A stretch of 64,000 nt of DNA from Ignavibacteria bacterium (GTDB lineage Bacteria; Bacteroidota; Ignavibacteria; Kapaibacteriales; UBA4661), in the NCBI GenBank assembly GCA_014654705.1, contig JACVZY010000118.1, positions 53,367-117,366 on the forward strand. The letters are read 5' to 3'. The notes under the pieces were generated by a model that saw only the letters and a list, made by a program, of their open reading frames with translations, was not told the origin of the DNA and searched no databases. Made by a program: the position numbers and the translations under genes. How positions within the stretch are numbered: position 1 is the first letter of the stretch; each line of letters starts with the position of its first letter. Shown in pieces: positions 1 to 8,858 of this stretch.

Positions 1-236
1 ATGCCTGCATGAAAAACGCTGGCACGAAATCCCTTTGGTAAGCGCAGAGAATCAGGAACGGTGAGGTTTGCCGTAGAACGGTAGAAGGGCGCATAACGGG
101 CAGGCACGGTGAGCTTCGTTGGCAGAAGTGGTAGTGTTTGTGCCGTACTTGCCTTGGAAGCAAGCACTCCCCACAGTACTATCAGCCAAGATAGTATTGT
201 GGGAGTAAGTGCTATAAGAGCTTTGGTGCTTGTCAT
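1..236 (-). CDS. Secreted PQQ-type sugar/sorbosone dehydrogenase-like protein, N-terminus only (runs off left edge)
   Basis: An open frame starts with ATG at 234-236 on the minus strand and stays open to the window edge, giving about 78 residues. The first 30 residues are a signal peptide: a hydrophobic core (LSWLIVLWGVL) ends in ASTAQ. Further on the segment LPKGFRASVF resembles the start of the beta-propeller domain of soluble PQQ-dependent glucose/sorbosone dehydrogenases, which often begin LPxGFxxxVF. The start overlaps the stop of the upstream ABC transporter gene by one base (TAATG), so translation is probably coupled. The secretion signal is clear; the dehydrogenase assignment rests on one short motif and is tentative because the catalytic part lies outside the window. 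Confidence 0.5.
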   Translation of the reverse strand, partial: MTSTKALIALTPTILSWLIVLWGVLASKASTAQTLPLLPTKLTVPARYAPFYRSTANLTVPDSLRLPKGFRASVFHAG

Positions 237-2011
237 TACTCTATTGCAGAGATTTCTTCTTCCAAGAGCTGGCGCGAATACATGGCAGCGTAGATGCCAC
301 CTTGCTCGATGAGTTGCTCGTGTGTGCCACGCTCTGCAATCATACCGTGATCCAGAACGATGATGGTGTCAGCATTTTTCACCGTCGAGATGCGGTGCGC
401 TATGATAATACTGGTGCGATTCTGCATCACCTCGCGCAAGCCGCGTAGAATCTTTTCTTCCGTCTCGGTATCTACTGCCGAAAGCGAATCGTCAAAAATG
501 AGGATGCTCGGCTGGCAGAGTACCGCCCGTGCAATCGCCGTGCGCTGCTTTTGCCCGCCGGAGAGCGTGACGCCGCGCTCACCCACTACTGTGGCGTAAC
601 CTTCGGGGAAGCCTTTTACGTTCTCGTGCATCTGCGCTATAATGCTTGCCTCCACGACTTCATCCATAGAAGCATTGGGCTTGCCGAAACGGATATTATC
701 GGCAATGTTCATGGAGAATAAAAATGCTTCCTGCGGAACAATCGCAATGGCTGAACGCAAGGTGTGGAGTGGTATGGTGTGTATTGGCTGTCCATCTATC
801 AGCACTTCGCCGTCGGTGTGATTGAAAAGACGCGGCACAAGATTCACCAATGTTGACTTGCCGCTTCCGGTCTCGCCGACAATGCCAACCGTTTCGCCTG
901 CTTTGACGGTGAAGGATATGCCTCCGTTTTCGTTGCCGATGGCAAACGGTAGGTTTGGCGCGTACTTCATACGGACATTGCGAAATTCCACGTTGCCGTG
1001 AATCGTTGTAATCGCGTTGTTTGTCGCGTCTGAGTCCGCAATATCGGGCACTTCATCGAACACCCGTCCCAAGCGCCCTGTGGATGCGGCTGCGCGCTGA
1101 ATCAGGTTCGTCACCCAGCCAATAGCGATGACGGGCCAAATCAGCAAGTTCAGGTAGATGAAAAACTGTGTTACGTCGCCAATTGTTGCCTGCCCACGCA
1201 TAACGAGATAGCCGCCTGTACCGAGCACCAATACTTGCGACAAGCCAATTAAACTAATCATAAGCGGCATCATTACAGCTTCGATATTCACAAGGCGCAT
1301 CATCTTCCGCAAATAGCCTTCGCCCATGCTGTGGAATGCCTTAATTTCGTCTTCCTCGCGCCCGTAAGCACGGATGACCCGCACACCGGACAAGTTTTCT
1401 TGTGCCTTTGCAGTCATTTTTCCGTAATGGTCTTGCGCGTCTTTGAAGAGCAAATGCACTTTTGCGCCAATTCGGTACACCCCATACGACACAAATGGCA
1501 TCGGCAGCAGCGCCATTATCGTAATGAGCGGCGAAAGCGCAATCATCATGGAGAGTGCAAAAAAGAACGTCGTAACGGTATTGGCAGAATACATCACCGC
1601 CGGACCGAAAAATTCTCGAATGGCGGTAATGTCGTTGGTGGAATATGCCATGAGTTCACCAGTAGGTGTGCGCTGGAAGTAGCGCAAAGGCTGGCGTTCC
1701 AATGCTGAGAGTACATCGGAGCGAAGTTCATACTCAATTTTTCGTGACGCTACAATCATGGTCTTGCGCGTCAGAAACATGAAAAAGCCGCTGCCTGCGG
1801 TGAGCGCAAACATCAGCCCGATATGCCACGCAATATCAGTGCTGCTGAAGGTGTTTTTCCCAACGCTCTGCGCAATCGAATCAATAGTTTTGCCCACGAC
1901 GCGCGGCAATGACGTAGAGCAGATATTGGAAATGGTAACAAACAGAAACCCCAATATAAACATCCACTTATGGCGGACAAAGTAGGGCTTGAGGCGAAAT
2001 AGTTCTTTCAT
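236..2011 (-). CDS. ABC exporter half-transporter (fused membrane and ATPase domains)
   Basis: This 591-residue protein has the type IV exporter layout: six membrane segments in residues 15-305, then an ATPase domain. Visible motifs are Walker A GETGSGKST (379-387), signature LSGGQ (483-487), Walker B ILIFD (503-507) and the H-loop histidine in IIIAHR (539). The residue after Walker B is Asp508 instead of the catalytic Glu. That is typical of one subunit of heterodimeric exporters such as YheI/BmrC, so it may need a second subunit, which is not in this window. It probably exports lipids or hydrophobic compounds; the substrate cannot be read from the sequence. The stop overlaps the start of the next gene. 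Confidence 0.9.
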   Translation of the reverse strand: MKELFRLKPYFVRHKWMFILGFLFVTISNICSTSLPRVVGKTIDSIAQSVGKNTFSSTDIAWHIGLMFALTAGSGFFMFLTRKTMIVASRKIEYELRSDVLSALERQPLRYFQRTPTGELMAYSTNDITAIREFFGPAVMYSANTVTTFFFALSMMIALSPLITIMALLPMPFVSYGVYRIGAKVHLLFKDAQDHYGKMTAKAQENLSGVRVIRAYGREEDEIKAFHSMGEGYLRKMMRLVNIEAVMMPLMISLIGLSQVLVLGTGGYLVMRGQATIGDVTQFFIYLNLLIWPVIAIGWVTNLIQRAAASTGRLGRVFDEVPDIADSDATNNAITTIHGNVEFRNVRMKYAPNLPFAIGNENGGISFTVKAGETVGIVGETGSGKSTLVNLVPRLFNHTDGEVLIDGQPIHTIPLHTLRSAIAIVPQEAFLFSMNIADNIRFGKPNASMDEVVEASIIAQMHENVKGFPEGYATVVGERGVTLSGGQKQRTAIARAVLCQPSILIFDDSLSAVDTETEEKILRGLREVMQNRTSIIIAHRISTVKNADTIIVLDHGMIAERGTHEQLIEQGGIYAAMYSRQLLEEEISAIE

Positions 2012-2057
2012 TGGGGTAATGTTTTGGTTAATTGGTGATGGTCGTTATTCGTTGTTT

Positions 2058-2885
2058 CTAGTTTTCAGGATTGACGCCAAGAGCGCGAAGTTGCTCGGCA
2101 AGTCGGTTAGCGCGTTCTTCGGCGTGGTCAGCGCGAGTTTTTTCTTGCTCGGCTCTTACTTTTTCTTGCTCGGCTCTTGCTTTTTCTTGCTCGGCTCTTG
2201 CTTTTTCTTGTTCAGATTTTTCTTTGCCTGTCGGGAAAATATTCCCACGGTCATCGCACCAGCGCAGCCACGTTGCCGCCATGCCTTCATACTCGCCTTC
2301 CCACAGGCGCAAGCCCACACCGACTTCTTCTATCCAGAAATCGCCATGCACCTGATATTTGCCGCCATGCAGCACATAGAGTGTAAAGGTCTCGCCTCGC
2401 AAAAGGGAAAATGGGTCGAACACCGCATAGTATGGGATGTGCAGCCGAGCATAGTCTTGCATCTTGCGCACCATTTCACCACCTTTGCGGTTGGAAACTA
2501 TTTCCACGACAATTTCCGGCATCTTCCCGAATACCCAGGCAAAATATGCACGAACCTTCTCAAAATCGAAGTTCGCCTCCAAGGGCACGTCCACGCTCAC
2601 AAATGCGTCCGGCACAATTGGCGGCTCTTTGGTGGAAGAAAAAAGACCGACATTAGCATCGGCAATAAATGTGCGCTCCGGCGGATTCCAAAGGGCGGCA
2701 TTACTGTACAGCGTCTCAATGAGTAGGCGCTGCTGTTTGGCAGAAAAAACATTATCCACAGGTTCGTCGTCCTCCGTTACAAGGTCGGAAATATCGGGTT
2801 CGGGAATAGGAATATCCTCAAACGTCTCGCCATTTGTAGTATTGAGCGCCTGCCGCTCTAGTGGTGATATGAGAGTGTTTTCCAT
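2058..2885 (-). CDS. Uma2-family (DUF820) nuclease-fold protein with a coiled-coil tail
   Basis: The central part (residues about 95-200) has the Uma2/DUF820 pattern of the PD-(D/E)xK nuclease fold: PDAFVSVD, then PEIVVEIVSNRKGGE and YYAVFDP. The C-terminal 55 residues are a charged helix with four EQEKARA-type heptads, a common tail of this family. A longer frame reaches 2921, but there it begins with TTG inside the upstream MOSC gene. The ATG at 2885 gives 275 residues and is preferred. The function of Uma2 proteins is unknown; they occur in many paralogous copies and another lies at 48955-49530. Confidence 0.8.
   Translation of the reverse strand: MENTLISPLERQALNTTNGETFEDIPIPEPDISDLVTEDDEPVDNVFSAKQQRLLIETLYSNAALWNPPERTFIADANVGLFSSTKEPPIVPDAFVSVDVPLEANFDFEKVRAYFAWVFGKMPEIVVEIVSNRKGGEMVRKMQDYARLHIPYYAVFDPFSLLRGETFTLYVLHGGKYQVHGDFWIEEVGVGLRLWEGEYEGMAATWLRWCDDRGNIFPTGKEKSEQEKARAEQEKARAEQEKVRAEQEKTRADHAEERANRLAEQLRALGVNPEN
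2130..2213 (-). repeat. Four tandem 21-bp repeats inside the Uma2 gene
   Basis: Four in-frame copies of a 21-base unit encode EQEKARA, EQEKARA, EQEKVRA and EQEKTRA. The units are nearly identical at DNA level, so copy number could vary by slippage. The encoded segment would lengthen the coiled-coil tail by two helical turns per unit. Confidence 0.9.
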
Positions 2886-2913
2886 AGTATTTTTCCAATA
2901 CGTGAAAGACTGT

Positions 2914-3741
2914 TTAGCCAAGAAGTTCGATTGTATCGCCCACAGCGATAGTGCCCGTGTTACGGTGAATGACGTTTTGTCCGAACAAAACTTTTGTCCC
3001 GTCGGCGTTGCGGCGAAATTTTTTAAGAGTCGCTATCGGTTCTGCGCCCGTTTTTGTGCCGCTTGCTTGGTCAACGGTTGTTACGATGCAGCGCCCGCAC
3101 AGTTTCACGCCATACATTTCCACGTCTCCGGCGCTGTTCCGCACGTTGAAATGTTTCCACGTGTCTTCGGCAAAAGCATCGCAGCCCGCAACGACGATAT
3201 TCGGGCGAAAACGGTTCATCGGCACAGGTTCGTTGCCGCTTTCAATCAGGCGCGAATTTACACTTTCCAAGGATGCCTCCGAAGCAAGCAGCATTTGAAA
3301 CCCGTCGGCAAAGCCCGTGTGGTCTGTGGGACGCACGGCGTAGGTTTGGTCAACCGTGCGCCGAAAATCGCGGTGCATCGTTACCAAATGCGCATCCACG
3401 CCAAGAAAGGTACTGAGCCACTCTGCTGCTTCCTGTCCCTGCGAGACCGCATCACAAGTGTCTTGCCAGACGACAACCTTTTCCGTGCTGCCCTCGTCGG
3501 TGTGTGGGAGAGAAAGTGCCTCCATACCGGCAGCAGAGAGCGTGAGTGTGCCATTCGCTATAGTCGGCTCAATGAGCGCCATGCGGGGGTGCTCGCGCTG
3601 CGTGAGGAAGCGACCGTCGGGATTCACAATCATAAAGTGGCGGTCGAAGGCTATGCCGCGCTCAATCAGATTTGCGGAGTCCAAACGCCAGCCTTTGCAG
3701 CCTTTAATGGGATAGTAGAATAAGCCTGTTATCGTTATCAT
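2914..3741 (-). CDS. MOSC-domain protein with MOSC N-terminal barrel (YcbX-like)
   Basis: The 275-residue product begins with the MOSC N-terminal barrel signature (YPIKGCKG near residue 10, then RGIAFDRHFMIV and FLTQREHPRMALI). The C-terminal MOSC domain carries LCGRC near residue 213, the position of the molybdenum-liganding cysteine in this family (established for mARC/YcbX). Known relatives reduce N-hydroxylated compounds using Moco. The length is normal. The downstream Uma2 gene follows closely. Substrate and electron donor are not visible here. Confidence 0.88.
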   Translation of the reverse strand: MITITGLFYYPIKGCKGWRLDSANLIERGIAFDRHFMIVNPDGRFLTQREHPRMALIEPTIANGTLTLSAAGMEALSLPHTDEGSTEKVVVWQDTCDAVSQGQEAAEWLSTFLGVDAHLVTMHRDFRRTVDQTYAVRPTDHTGFADGFQMLLASEASLESVNSRLIESGNEPVPMNRFRPNIVVAGCDAFAEDTWKHFNVRNSAGDVEMYGVKLCGRCIVTTVDQASGTKTGAEPIATLKKFRRNADGTKVLFGQNVIHRNTGTIAVGDTIELLG

Positions 3742-3908
3742 CGGTCGGAGCCTACGGAATAGTGGACAATGAGGTAATCAAGCAAAACTAGCGGATTTTT
3801 CGGCGGGAAGCAACAGGTTTGTTATCTCTGCCTTTCGAAATACCGACAGATTTTTAATTGGTTCGTAAGAAGCACTTGTAACGAAAAAGTTATGCATACA
3901 GCATGACT

Positions 3909-4862
3909 TTAGTGGCTCACAGAAGCCATACTATGCGATATGATTCTGCCAAGCGACTGCAGTAGGCGTTTTTCCATAAAGGCTTCAACAAACGCTGCGA
4001 GCACAGCAAGCGGCGGGTCTTCCCACCGAAACGAGCAATAGAGCGGCTTCCACTCATCCGGCAGAAATTTTGCTTTGAAGCGCTCCAGCCCTGCGGCGTT
4101 GTACCAATACCCGCCAAATCGCGCTATTGCTTGCAAATATGATTCCATCTGCTGCGAACGTAATTCCGGCGATAACAGGCAGGACGCTTTTCGTGAGAAG
4201 GGCGCTAGACGAAGACTGAGGCGCTGTTCGCCTTCCAAAGCAAGCGTTTGTGCGATGTGGTCTATGAGCAGCTCCACCGTTCCCGGCGGTGCATCGGGTG
4301 CGCGAATGAAATGTTCGATACCGTATTCTGCTCCGGTGCTTGTTTTCACGTCGTCGATGCTTCTTCTTGCGAGACCATAGCCAACGACTACGCCGTCGGA
4401 CTCAACCACAAAACATCGTGTGCCCTCGTGTATAATTTCTGTTTCCGCCACAAAGTGTAAAGGTGGTAGATGCTTGTTTTGAAGCCATTTTCGGCGGACG
4501 ACGGAGCAGGCTGTTTCAATATGCGCATCGGCGAGCGAGGCTTCGCGTGCGGTGCAGCCCGCTCGGAGCGCAGCGCTCAGACTATTACGAATGGGTTTGT
4601 TTGCCGCTTGGCGCTCGCACCACGACGCAAGATTCCACAAGGGTTCAGCGCCAATGAGCGCATGGCAATAGTCTTGACCACAGGCAAGGGCAAAGTCTTC
4701 GTCGGTGCCGAAAAAGCACGTGCGGCGACCGCCTGCAAGCTGCTCGTGCTCAAAAGCCGCCACTGAAGCAGCATACAGCGACTGGCAGCAATGCGGATTA
4801 CCCGACACCACCGCAAAGCGTCGCGTGGTGGCGTAGTGCATGGTATGAGAGGAATGAACCAT
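3909..4862 (-). CDS. DUF2156-like (LPG synthase C-terminal / GNAT-fold) protein
   Basis: The frame is open up to 5402, but its first 180 residues lie antisense to the next gene and look like low-complexity shadow translation. The ATG at 4862 gives a 317-residue product and is preferred, though no clear Shine-Dalgarno is visible. Residues near the end (GLERFKAKFLPDEWKP followed by LYCSF) match the typical C-terminal motif of DUF2156, the domain that in MprF transfers lysyl groups to phosphatidylglycerol. This copy has no membrane part, so it is a soluble acyl- or aminoacyl-transferase-like protein of unknown substrate. Confidence 0.65.
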   Translation of the reverse strand: MVHSSHTMHYATTRRFAVVSGNPHCCQSLYAASVAAFEHEQLAGGRRTCFFGTDEDFALACGQDYCHALIGAEPLWNLASWCERQAANKPIRNSLSAALRAGCTAREASLADAHIETACSVVRRKWLQNKHLPPLHFVAETEIIHEGTRCFVVESDGVVVGYGLARRSIDDVKTSTGAEYGIEHFIRAPDAPPGTVELLIDHIAQTLALEGEQRLSLRLAPFSRKASCLLSPELRSQQMESYLQAIARFGGYWYNAAGLERFKAKFLPDEWKPLYCSFRWEDPPLAVLAAFVEAFMEKRLLQSLGRIISHSMASVSH

Positions 4863-5010
4863 TCTGCAAACTAGGCAAAATTTTGCCCGTAGCCTGCAAT
4901 TTTTCCACACACCTGCTTGTCGGTACTGCAACTCTTTCCTACCTTTACCGTCACTATTCAGGTGTCTATTTGTGGGCACTGTACTCCTTTTTTCACTATT
5001 GAAAAGTGCT

Positions 5011-5754
5011 ATGGAAACACGTTTTGTGCGGAAAACATTTGGCTGGATAGTGGTTGGTGGGTTTGTTGGCTTATTGGCGGTTGCGGGTCTGCAACTGTAT
5101 TTGCACTCGAATTTATCGGCACAGGAGAAAATCTCGCAGGAGGCGGGTCTTTTCCATGAAAATATCGAAACGGCGCTCACCAGCGTCAACGCCCAGCAGT
5201 CGGCGTTGATTGAAGCCGCAGGCGTGATGCGTTTGGATGCGCGGGCGTTGGGTGCGGCGATTGTGGCGCGGCGAACACTGACCACGCAGCCCGTTCTGAC
5301 GGATTTGCGTACCTTTGCCGGCTTGAGCGAGAGCGTCGGTCTGGCGCATATTTGCGTTTCCTCCACCGAAGCCGCTTTTCGTGTGGTTTTTGCGCCCACC
5401 ATGGCAGACAGCCTCTTGTACTATCCCCATGAAACCTCACTCTACGATGAAGCACGTGCGGCGCTTGCTCCCTATCGCGCTTTGCATGGCGCAGACTTAA
5501 AAACGGCACTTCGCCAGAATACGCGACTGAATGTGCTTGCCGCAGCGCTCATCGCTAAGCAAGCATTGGTGCGCTTCGAGCGGGAAAATATGCCGCTCGA
5601 TCCATTGCGTATAACTGCCTCCATTGGCGCACTTTACCACGATGTAGCAGATTACCCTTTCCCGAATGACGTGCCCATCACGACCACGCAAGAAGCGGAA
5701 AATTTCGGAAGGCTCGTCGGGCTGCTCTACACGCGGTCAGATTTGATGCCGTAG
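5011..5754 (+). CDS. Membrane-anchored protein of unknown function
   Basis: ATG 5011 gives 247 residues; the longer GTG start at 4972 is less likely. One membrane segment (residues about 11-30, GWIVVGGFVGLLAVAGLQLYL) anchors an extracytoplasmic domain. The stretch RLDARALGAAIVARRTL followed by SVGLAHICVSSTEA is loosely like lysozyme-fold proteins that read LxAAIVxVERxRN and SxGxxQVxxSTA. The expected catalytic Glu would here be Ala, so any such relationship would be to an inactive form. I do not recognise the family with confidence. It is transcribed divergently from the DUF2156-like gene. Confidence 0.5.
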   Translation: METRFVRKTFGWIVVGGFVGLLAVAGLQLYLHSNLSAQEKISQEAGLFHENIETALTSVNAQQSALIEAAGVMRLDARALGAAIVARRTLTTQPVLTDLRTFAGLSESVGLAHICVSSTEAAFRVVFAPTMADSLLYYPHETSLYDEARAALAPYRALHGADLKTALRQNTRLNVLAAALIAKQALVRFERENMPLDPLRITASIGALYHDVADYPFPNDVPITTTQEAENFGRLVGLLYTRSDLMP

Positions 5755-5780
5755 CAGAAACGATGATAGCGTCGTAAATG

Positions 5781-5807
5781 AAAAAGGCGAATATGATTCG
5801 CCTTTTT
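5781..5807. terminator. Bidirectional intrinsic terminator
   Basis: The inverted repeat AAAAAGGCGAAT / ATTCGCCTTTTT has a 3-base loop. It lies between the convergent genes 5011-5754 and 5820-6800 and has an A/T tract on each side, so it can stop transcription from both directions. Confidence 0.9.
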
Positions 5808-5819
5808 TTGTTGTAGTTC

Positions 5820-6800
5820 TTAGCGCACAAATTCCCGAATCTCCCTATTCACTATCTCCGGCTGCTCGAACTGCACAAAGTGCCCGCAGCGAGGAATCAT
5901 CACGAGTTTGTTTGTCGGAATCTTTGCCGCACCTGCTTTGGCAACTCCTTCGGTTTTTCCGCCATGTAAAAAGGGGTTCGGAATGAGATTGTCGTTCTCG
6001 CCAAAAAGAATCAGCGTCGGCTGCGAAATCTGTGCAAGCCGCTCCACGACTGGTTCGTTCACCATGCCTTGCACACTTTTGACGATAGACCAGCAGTACC
6101 AGTCAAATTGCTTCATCTGGCGCATCAGCACACGGTCGGTGATCATAAACTCTGCTTCCGGGGGCATGGTGTAGAAGTTTGAGATGAGATTTGTCCGTAT
6201 TTGCGCGGGCGACGTGAGTTTCACGCCCGTTGCCGTTACAACCTCGCGGAACCACTGCTTTTCGCCTTCCGTGAACGCTTCAAATCCTGCGGGGTCACAT
6301 AAAATGAGCTTTTTTACCTTTTGCGGATATTTGAGCGCTGCTGTCATCGAAATTTGACCACCCATAGAATGACCACAAAGAATAGCGCTTTGCAAGCCAA
6401 GTTTACTGATGAGTTCTGCAATAATATCTGCATAAAATGTCATCGAAATCGGGTATTCACCTTTGGAGGATTTTCCATAACCCGGCAGGTCAATTGCAAT
6501 GCACCGATACTGTGAGCGAAGGTCTTCCACATTGCGCTTCCATGCGGGCAGGTAGCTCCCCAAGCCGTGAACAAAAATAATCGTCTCCGCGCCCGTACCT
6601 TCGTCGGTGTAAGCAAGCTGCACACCGCCTGAAAACTCGATTGTTTTGGTAGGAAAAGGATAATCCAGTTTGGTGAAATCCGTGTATTCGCCCAGCGTTT
6701 GCTGCGCTTGCACCCGCTCCGGCAAAAAGAACAGTCGCATCCAAAAGGAAAGTCCAAATACCATAATCGTTAGTGCAAAAGATTTCTGAGAAAAGTTCAT
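5820..6800 (-). CDS. Membrane-anchored or secreted alpha/beta hydrolase
   Basis: ATG 6800 has a good Shine-Dalgarno (GGAG nine bases upstream) and gives 326 residues; the frame is open further upstream without support. The N-terminus is a hydrophobic signal or anchor segment ending near VQAQQ. The hydrolase fold shows FVHGLGSYLPAW (oxyanion), nucleophile Ser in GHSMGG, acid Asp in GENDNLIPN and His in CGHFVQFEQP. The triad is complete, so it should be an active esterase/lipase-like enzyme in the periplasm. Substrate is unknown. Confidence 0.85.
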   Translation of the reverse strand: MNFSQKSFALTIMVFGLSFWMRLFFLPERVQAQQTLGEYTDFTKLDYPFPTKTIEFSGGVQLAYTDEGTGAETIIFVHGLGSYLPAWKRNVEDLRSQYRCIAIDLPGYGKSSKGEYPISMTFYADIIAELISKLGLQSAILCGHSMGGQISMTAALKYPQKVKKLILCDPAGFEAFTEGEKQWFREVVTATGVKLTSPAQIRTNLISNFYTMPPEAEFMITDRVLMRQMKQFDWYCWSIVKSVQGMVNEPVVERLAQISQPTLILFGENDNLIPNPFLHGGKTEGVAKAGAAKIPTNKLVMIPRCGHFVQFEQPEIVNREIREFVR

Positions 6801-6986
6801 TGAGGTGTCTCCAAAAAATGTATCTGGTCGGAGCGTGAGTTTGGGGGACACGGATAACGCGGACAGGACTGATGAAGAAGGATTTCAAGAGCGAATGGCA
6901 ATGATAATTTTCTTCAATCCCTCTTTATCCGTTTTTATCTGGGCTTCATCCGTGTTCCATTCTTCTACGTGAATTTGCAAGAGGCA

Positions 6987-8741
6987 TTAAAACATCAACC
7001 AGCGAAAAGCCATAAACGTTGTCCAAGGATTGACGGGCTTTTGGGTAACGTTTCCGTTTACGCGCGGGCTGTTATAGTAGTCGCCAAGCCACATATAGGC
7101 TGCGTGAAACTCAAGACTCATAAACACGCCCAACTGATAGACCACGCGCGCATTTGCTTCCGCGCCGATGACGTTATCAATCGGTAGCGTCGCTGCGCCT
7201 CGTGGTGGCGTGACGTTGGAAAACGCTCCGGCTGCACCTAAGCGCACTGCGAGTTTGTGCGGAATAATATCATTGCTGATGTTCAGAATACCGCCCGTTA
7301 CGCCGTAGCCCAAGTTTGACAAATCGCTCACCGCACCGATAAAACGGTTAATGACGTTGCCGTGCGGAAAGACCAAATACGCGCCGTGTCCGACGAAAAT
7401 GGAACCCGGAAAGCCCCACGTATTGCCCGTGATAACGCCGCTATATTGCTTGTCGTTGATGCCGTTTGCATCGCCGGAAGAGTAGAGAACATCGAGCTGC
7501 ACGAGGTCTTCGGGCGTTTGCCCGTACTTGTAGCCCGCCCGCCCATTCAGCGCAAAACCGAAAATATCCGCACCTTTTTTCCATGCGCCTTCTTCGTACA
7601 TATTTGCCGTGCCGAGATTGGCAATCGCAAACATGGATGCACCGAAGCGACCATTTTGGTATTCAGGGTTGTAGCTGCCATACGTACCAAGCCAGAATAC
7701 ATCAGCTTCGTAGCGATTATTGAGGTCAGCAGGATTGGCAAAGGGAAAGCGAAAACGAAACGTACCGTTCCATTCGTTGAGCGGGCTGTTCAAGCCTTCG
7801 TTTATCGTCGGGATGCCCGCTTGCCCGTTGGCTCTGTCCATCAGATACCACGCCGAAAAGCCTTGTCGCCATTCGGACGTGAGGTCAACTTCTACGTTTG
7901 CTTCAAAAAGCGAAACTCCGTTGCGCTGCTCCGGTTCGCGGGCGTAGAGAATGTAGTAGCCTGTCTTGAGCCGCCAGTAATCTTCATCTTTGCGAACGGT
8001 GATGCCGGTGGCATGGCTGCCCCAGAAGGCAAGGCGGTATCCCGTTTGCAGCATGGTATTGGCGAGAGTGCGATACGGATTGTACTGCGTGTCGAAAAGG
8101 CGCTGAAGACCAATGTTGATTGCCCAGTTATCGCCCGGAAGTAGCTCCAGTTCGATGTTCTGCGTTTGAATGTTCACTCGTCCTGCATTGAATGCGCCGC
8201 CGCGATTGCCGCCCACGAGGTAAGATTCATCGCCCCACGTCCAGTCGATTTCAAACGCCGCGCGCAATATTGCCCGCCCGTCGAAAAGTTTGGGCTGGTA
8301 GATGAAAAACGGAATAATGCGCTGCTCCATGTACATTGCCGTGCCGGGCGTGGTCTTGGATTGATTCTCACCGAAAAGCCGCCCGATGACTTCGCCTGTG
8401 AAGGGGTTTGCGCTATACACGCTGGAAGCCACAGCTTGTGTGTAGTAAAATGCTAAAAACTGAAACTCGCGCGGGTAATCCTTCGGCGCGGCTTTCATAA
8501 AAGAAACACTGGTCAAAGAGGAATCCACAGCGAGAAGCTGCTTTTGCTCGTCGTCCGAGAGCGGAAATAAGCCGTGCGCGGCGCTAGGGCGCATGGCGGG
8601 CGTAATAAACGTTGTCTCCGGCGAAAGCCGCATTGCACTTGCGGGAGCGCCTTCATGGAAAGATTGCGCTTGTGCGGTGAGTGCGGAAACAATGACCGTG
8701 AAAGCAAAGCTAGAAAAAATGCGGGGTAAACGGTGAATCAT
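6987..8741 (-). CDS. Outer-membrane beta-barrel protein (alginate-export/porin-like)
   Basis: A strong Shine-Dalgarno (AGGAG, 7 bases before ATG 8741) fixes the start of this 584-residue protein. A signal peptide ends at LTAQAQ (about residue 25). From residue 90 onward the sequence alternates aromatic and polar residues as amphipathic strands, with many Trp/Tyr-Gly turns, and it ends in Phe, as outer-membrane barrels do. The overall look is that of AlgE-like/putative porin families. It probably lets a small molecule through the outer membrane; the ligand is unknown. It follows a lipoprotein gene on the same strand. Confidence 0.75.
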   Translation of the reverse strand: MIHRLPRIFSSFAFTVIVSALTAQAQSFHEGAPASAMRLSPETTFITPAMRPSAAHGLFPLSDDEQKQLLAVDSSLTSVSFMKAAPKDYPREFQFLAFYYTQAVASSVYSANPFTGEVIGRLFGENQSKTTPGTAMYMEQRIIPFFIYQPKLFDGRAILRAAFEIDWTWGDESYLVGGNRGGAFNAGRVNIQTQNIELELLPGDNWAINIGLQRLFDTQYNPYRTLANTMLQTGYRLAFWGSHATGITVRKDEDYWRLKTGYYILYAREPEQRNGVSLFEANVEVDLTSEWRQGFSAWYLMDRANGQAGIPTINEGLNSPLNEWNGTFRFRFPFANPADLNNRYEADVFWLGTYGSYNPEYQNGRFGASMFAIANLGTANMYEEGAWKKGADIFGFALNGRAGYKYGQTPEDLVQLDVLYSSGDANGINDKQYSGVITGNTWGFPGSIFVGHGAYLVFPHGNVINRFIGAVSDLSNLGYGVTGGILNISNDIIPHKLAVRLGAAGAFSNVTPPRGAATLPIDNVIGAEANARVVYQLGVFMSLEFHAAYMWLGDYYNSPRVNGNVTQKPVNPWTTFMAFRWLMF

Positions 8742-8816
8742 AGTGTTCTCCTGCTAAGGTCGGAAAGTCTGATTTCGAGAGAGTCTGAATTCGAGAGAGT
8801 GCGGCGGTGAAAAACG

Positions 8817-8845
8817 AAGCCCGCAAACCTTGTGTCTGCGGGCTT
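8817..8845 (-). terminator. Intrinsic terminator after the lipoprotein gene
   Basis: A 9-bp inverted repeat (AAGCCCGCA / TGCGGGCTT) lies between the lipoprotein stop and the barrel gene. On the minus strand it is followed by a short T run (CGTTTTTC). It would end most lipoprotein transcripts, so the barrel gene probably has its own promoter. Confidence 0.7.
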
Positions 8846-8858
8846 TGTGAGAATGAGG

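Noticed and set aside
2464..3723. Long plus-strand frame of 419 residues
   Set aside because: It is the shadow of the Uma2 and MOSC genes on the other strand; the translated sequence shows no domain and codon use is that of a reversed gene.
4863..5402. N-terminal 180-residue extension of the DUF2156-like frame on the minus strand
   Set aside because: It is antisense to the membrane-anchored gene at 5011-5754, is rich in Arg/Ser/Thr without domain pattern, and the conserved part begins after ATG 4862.
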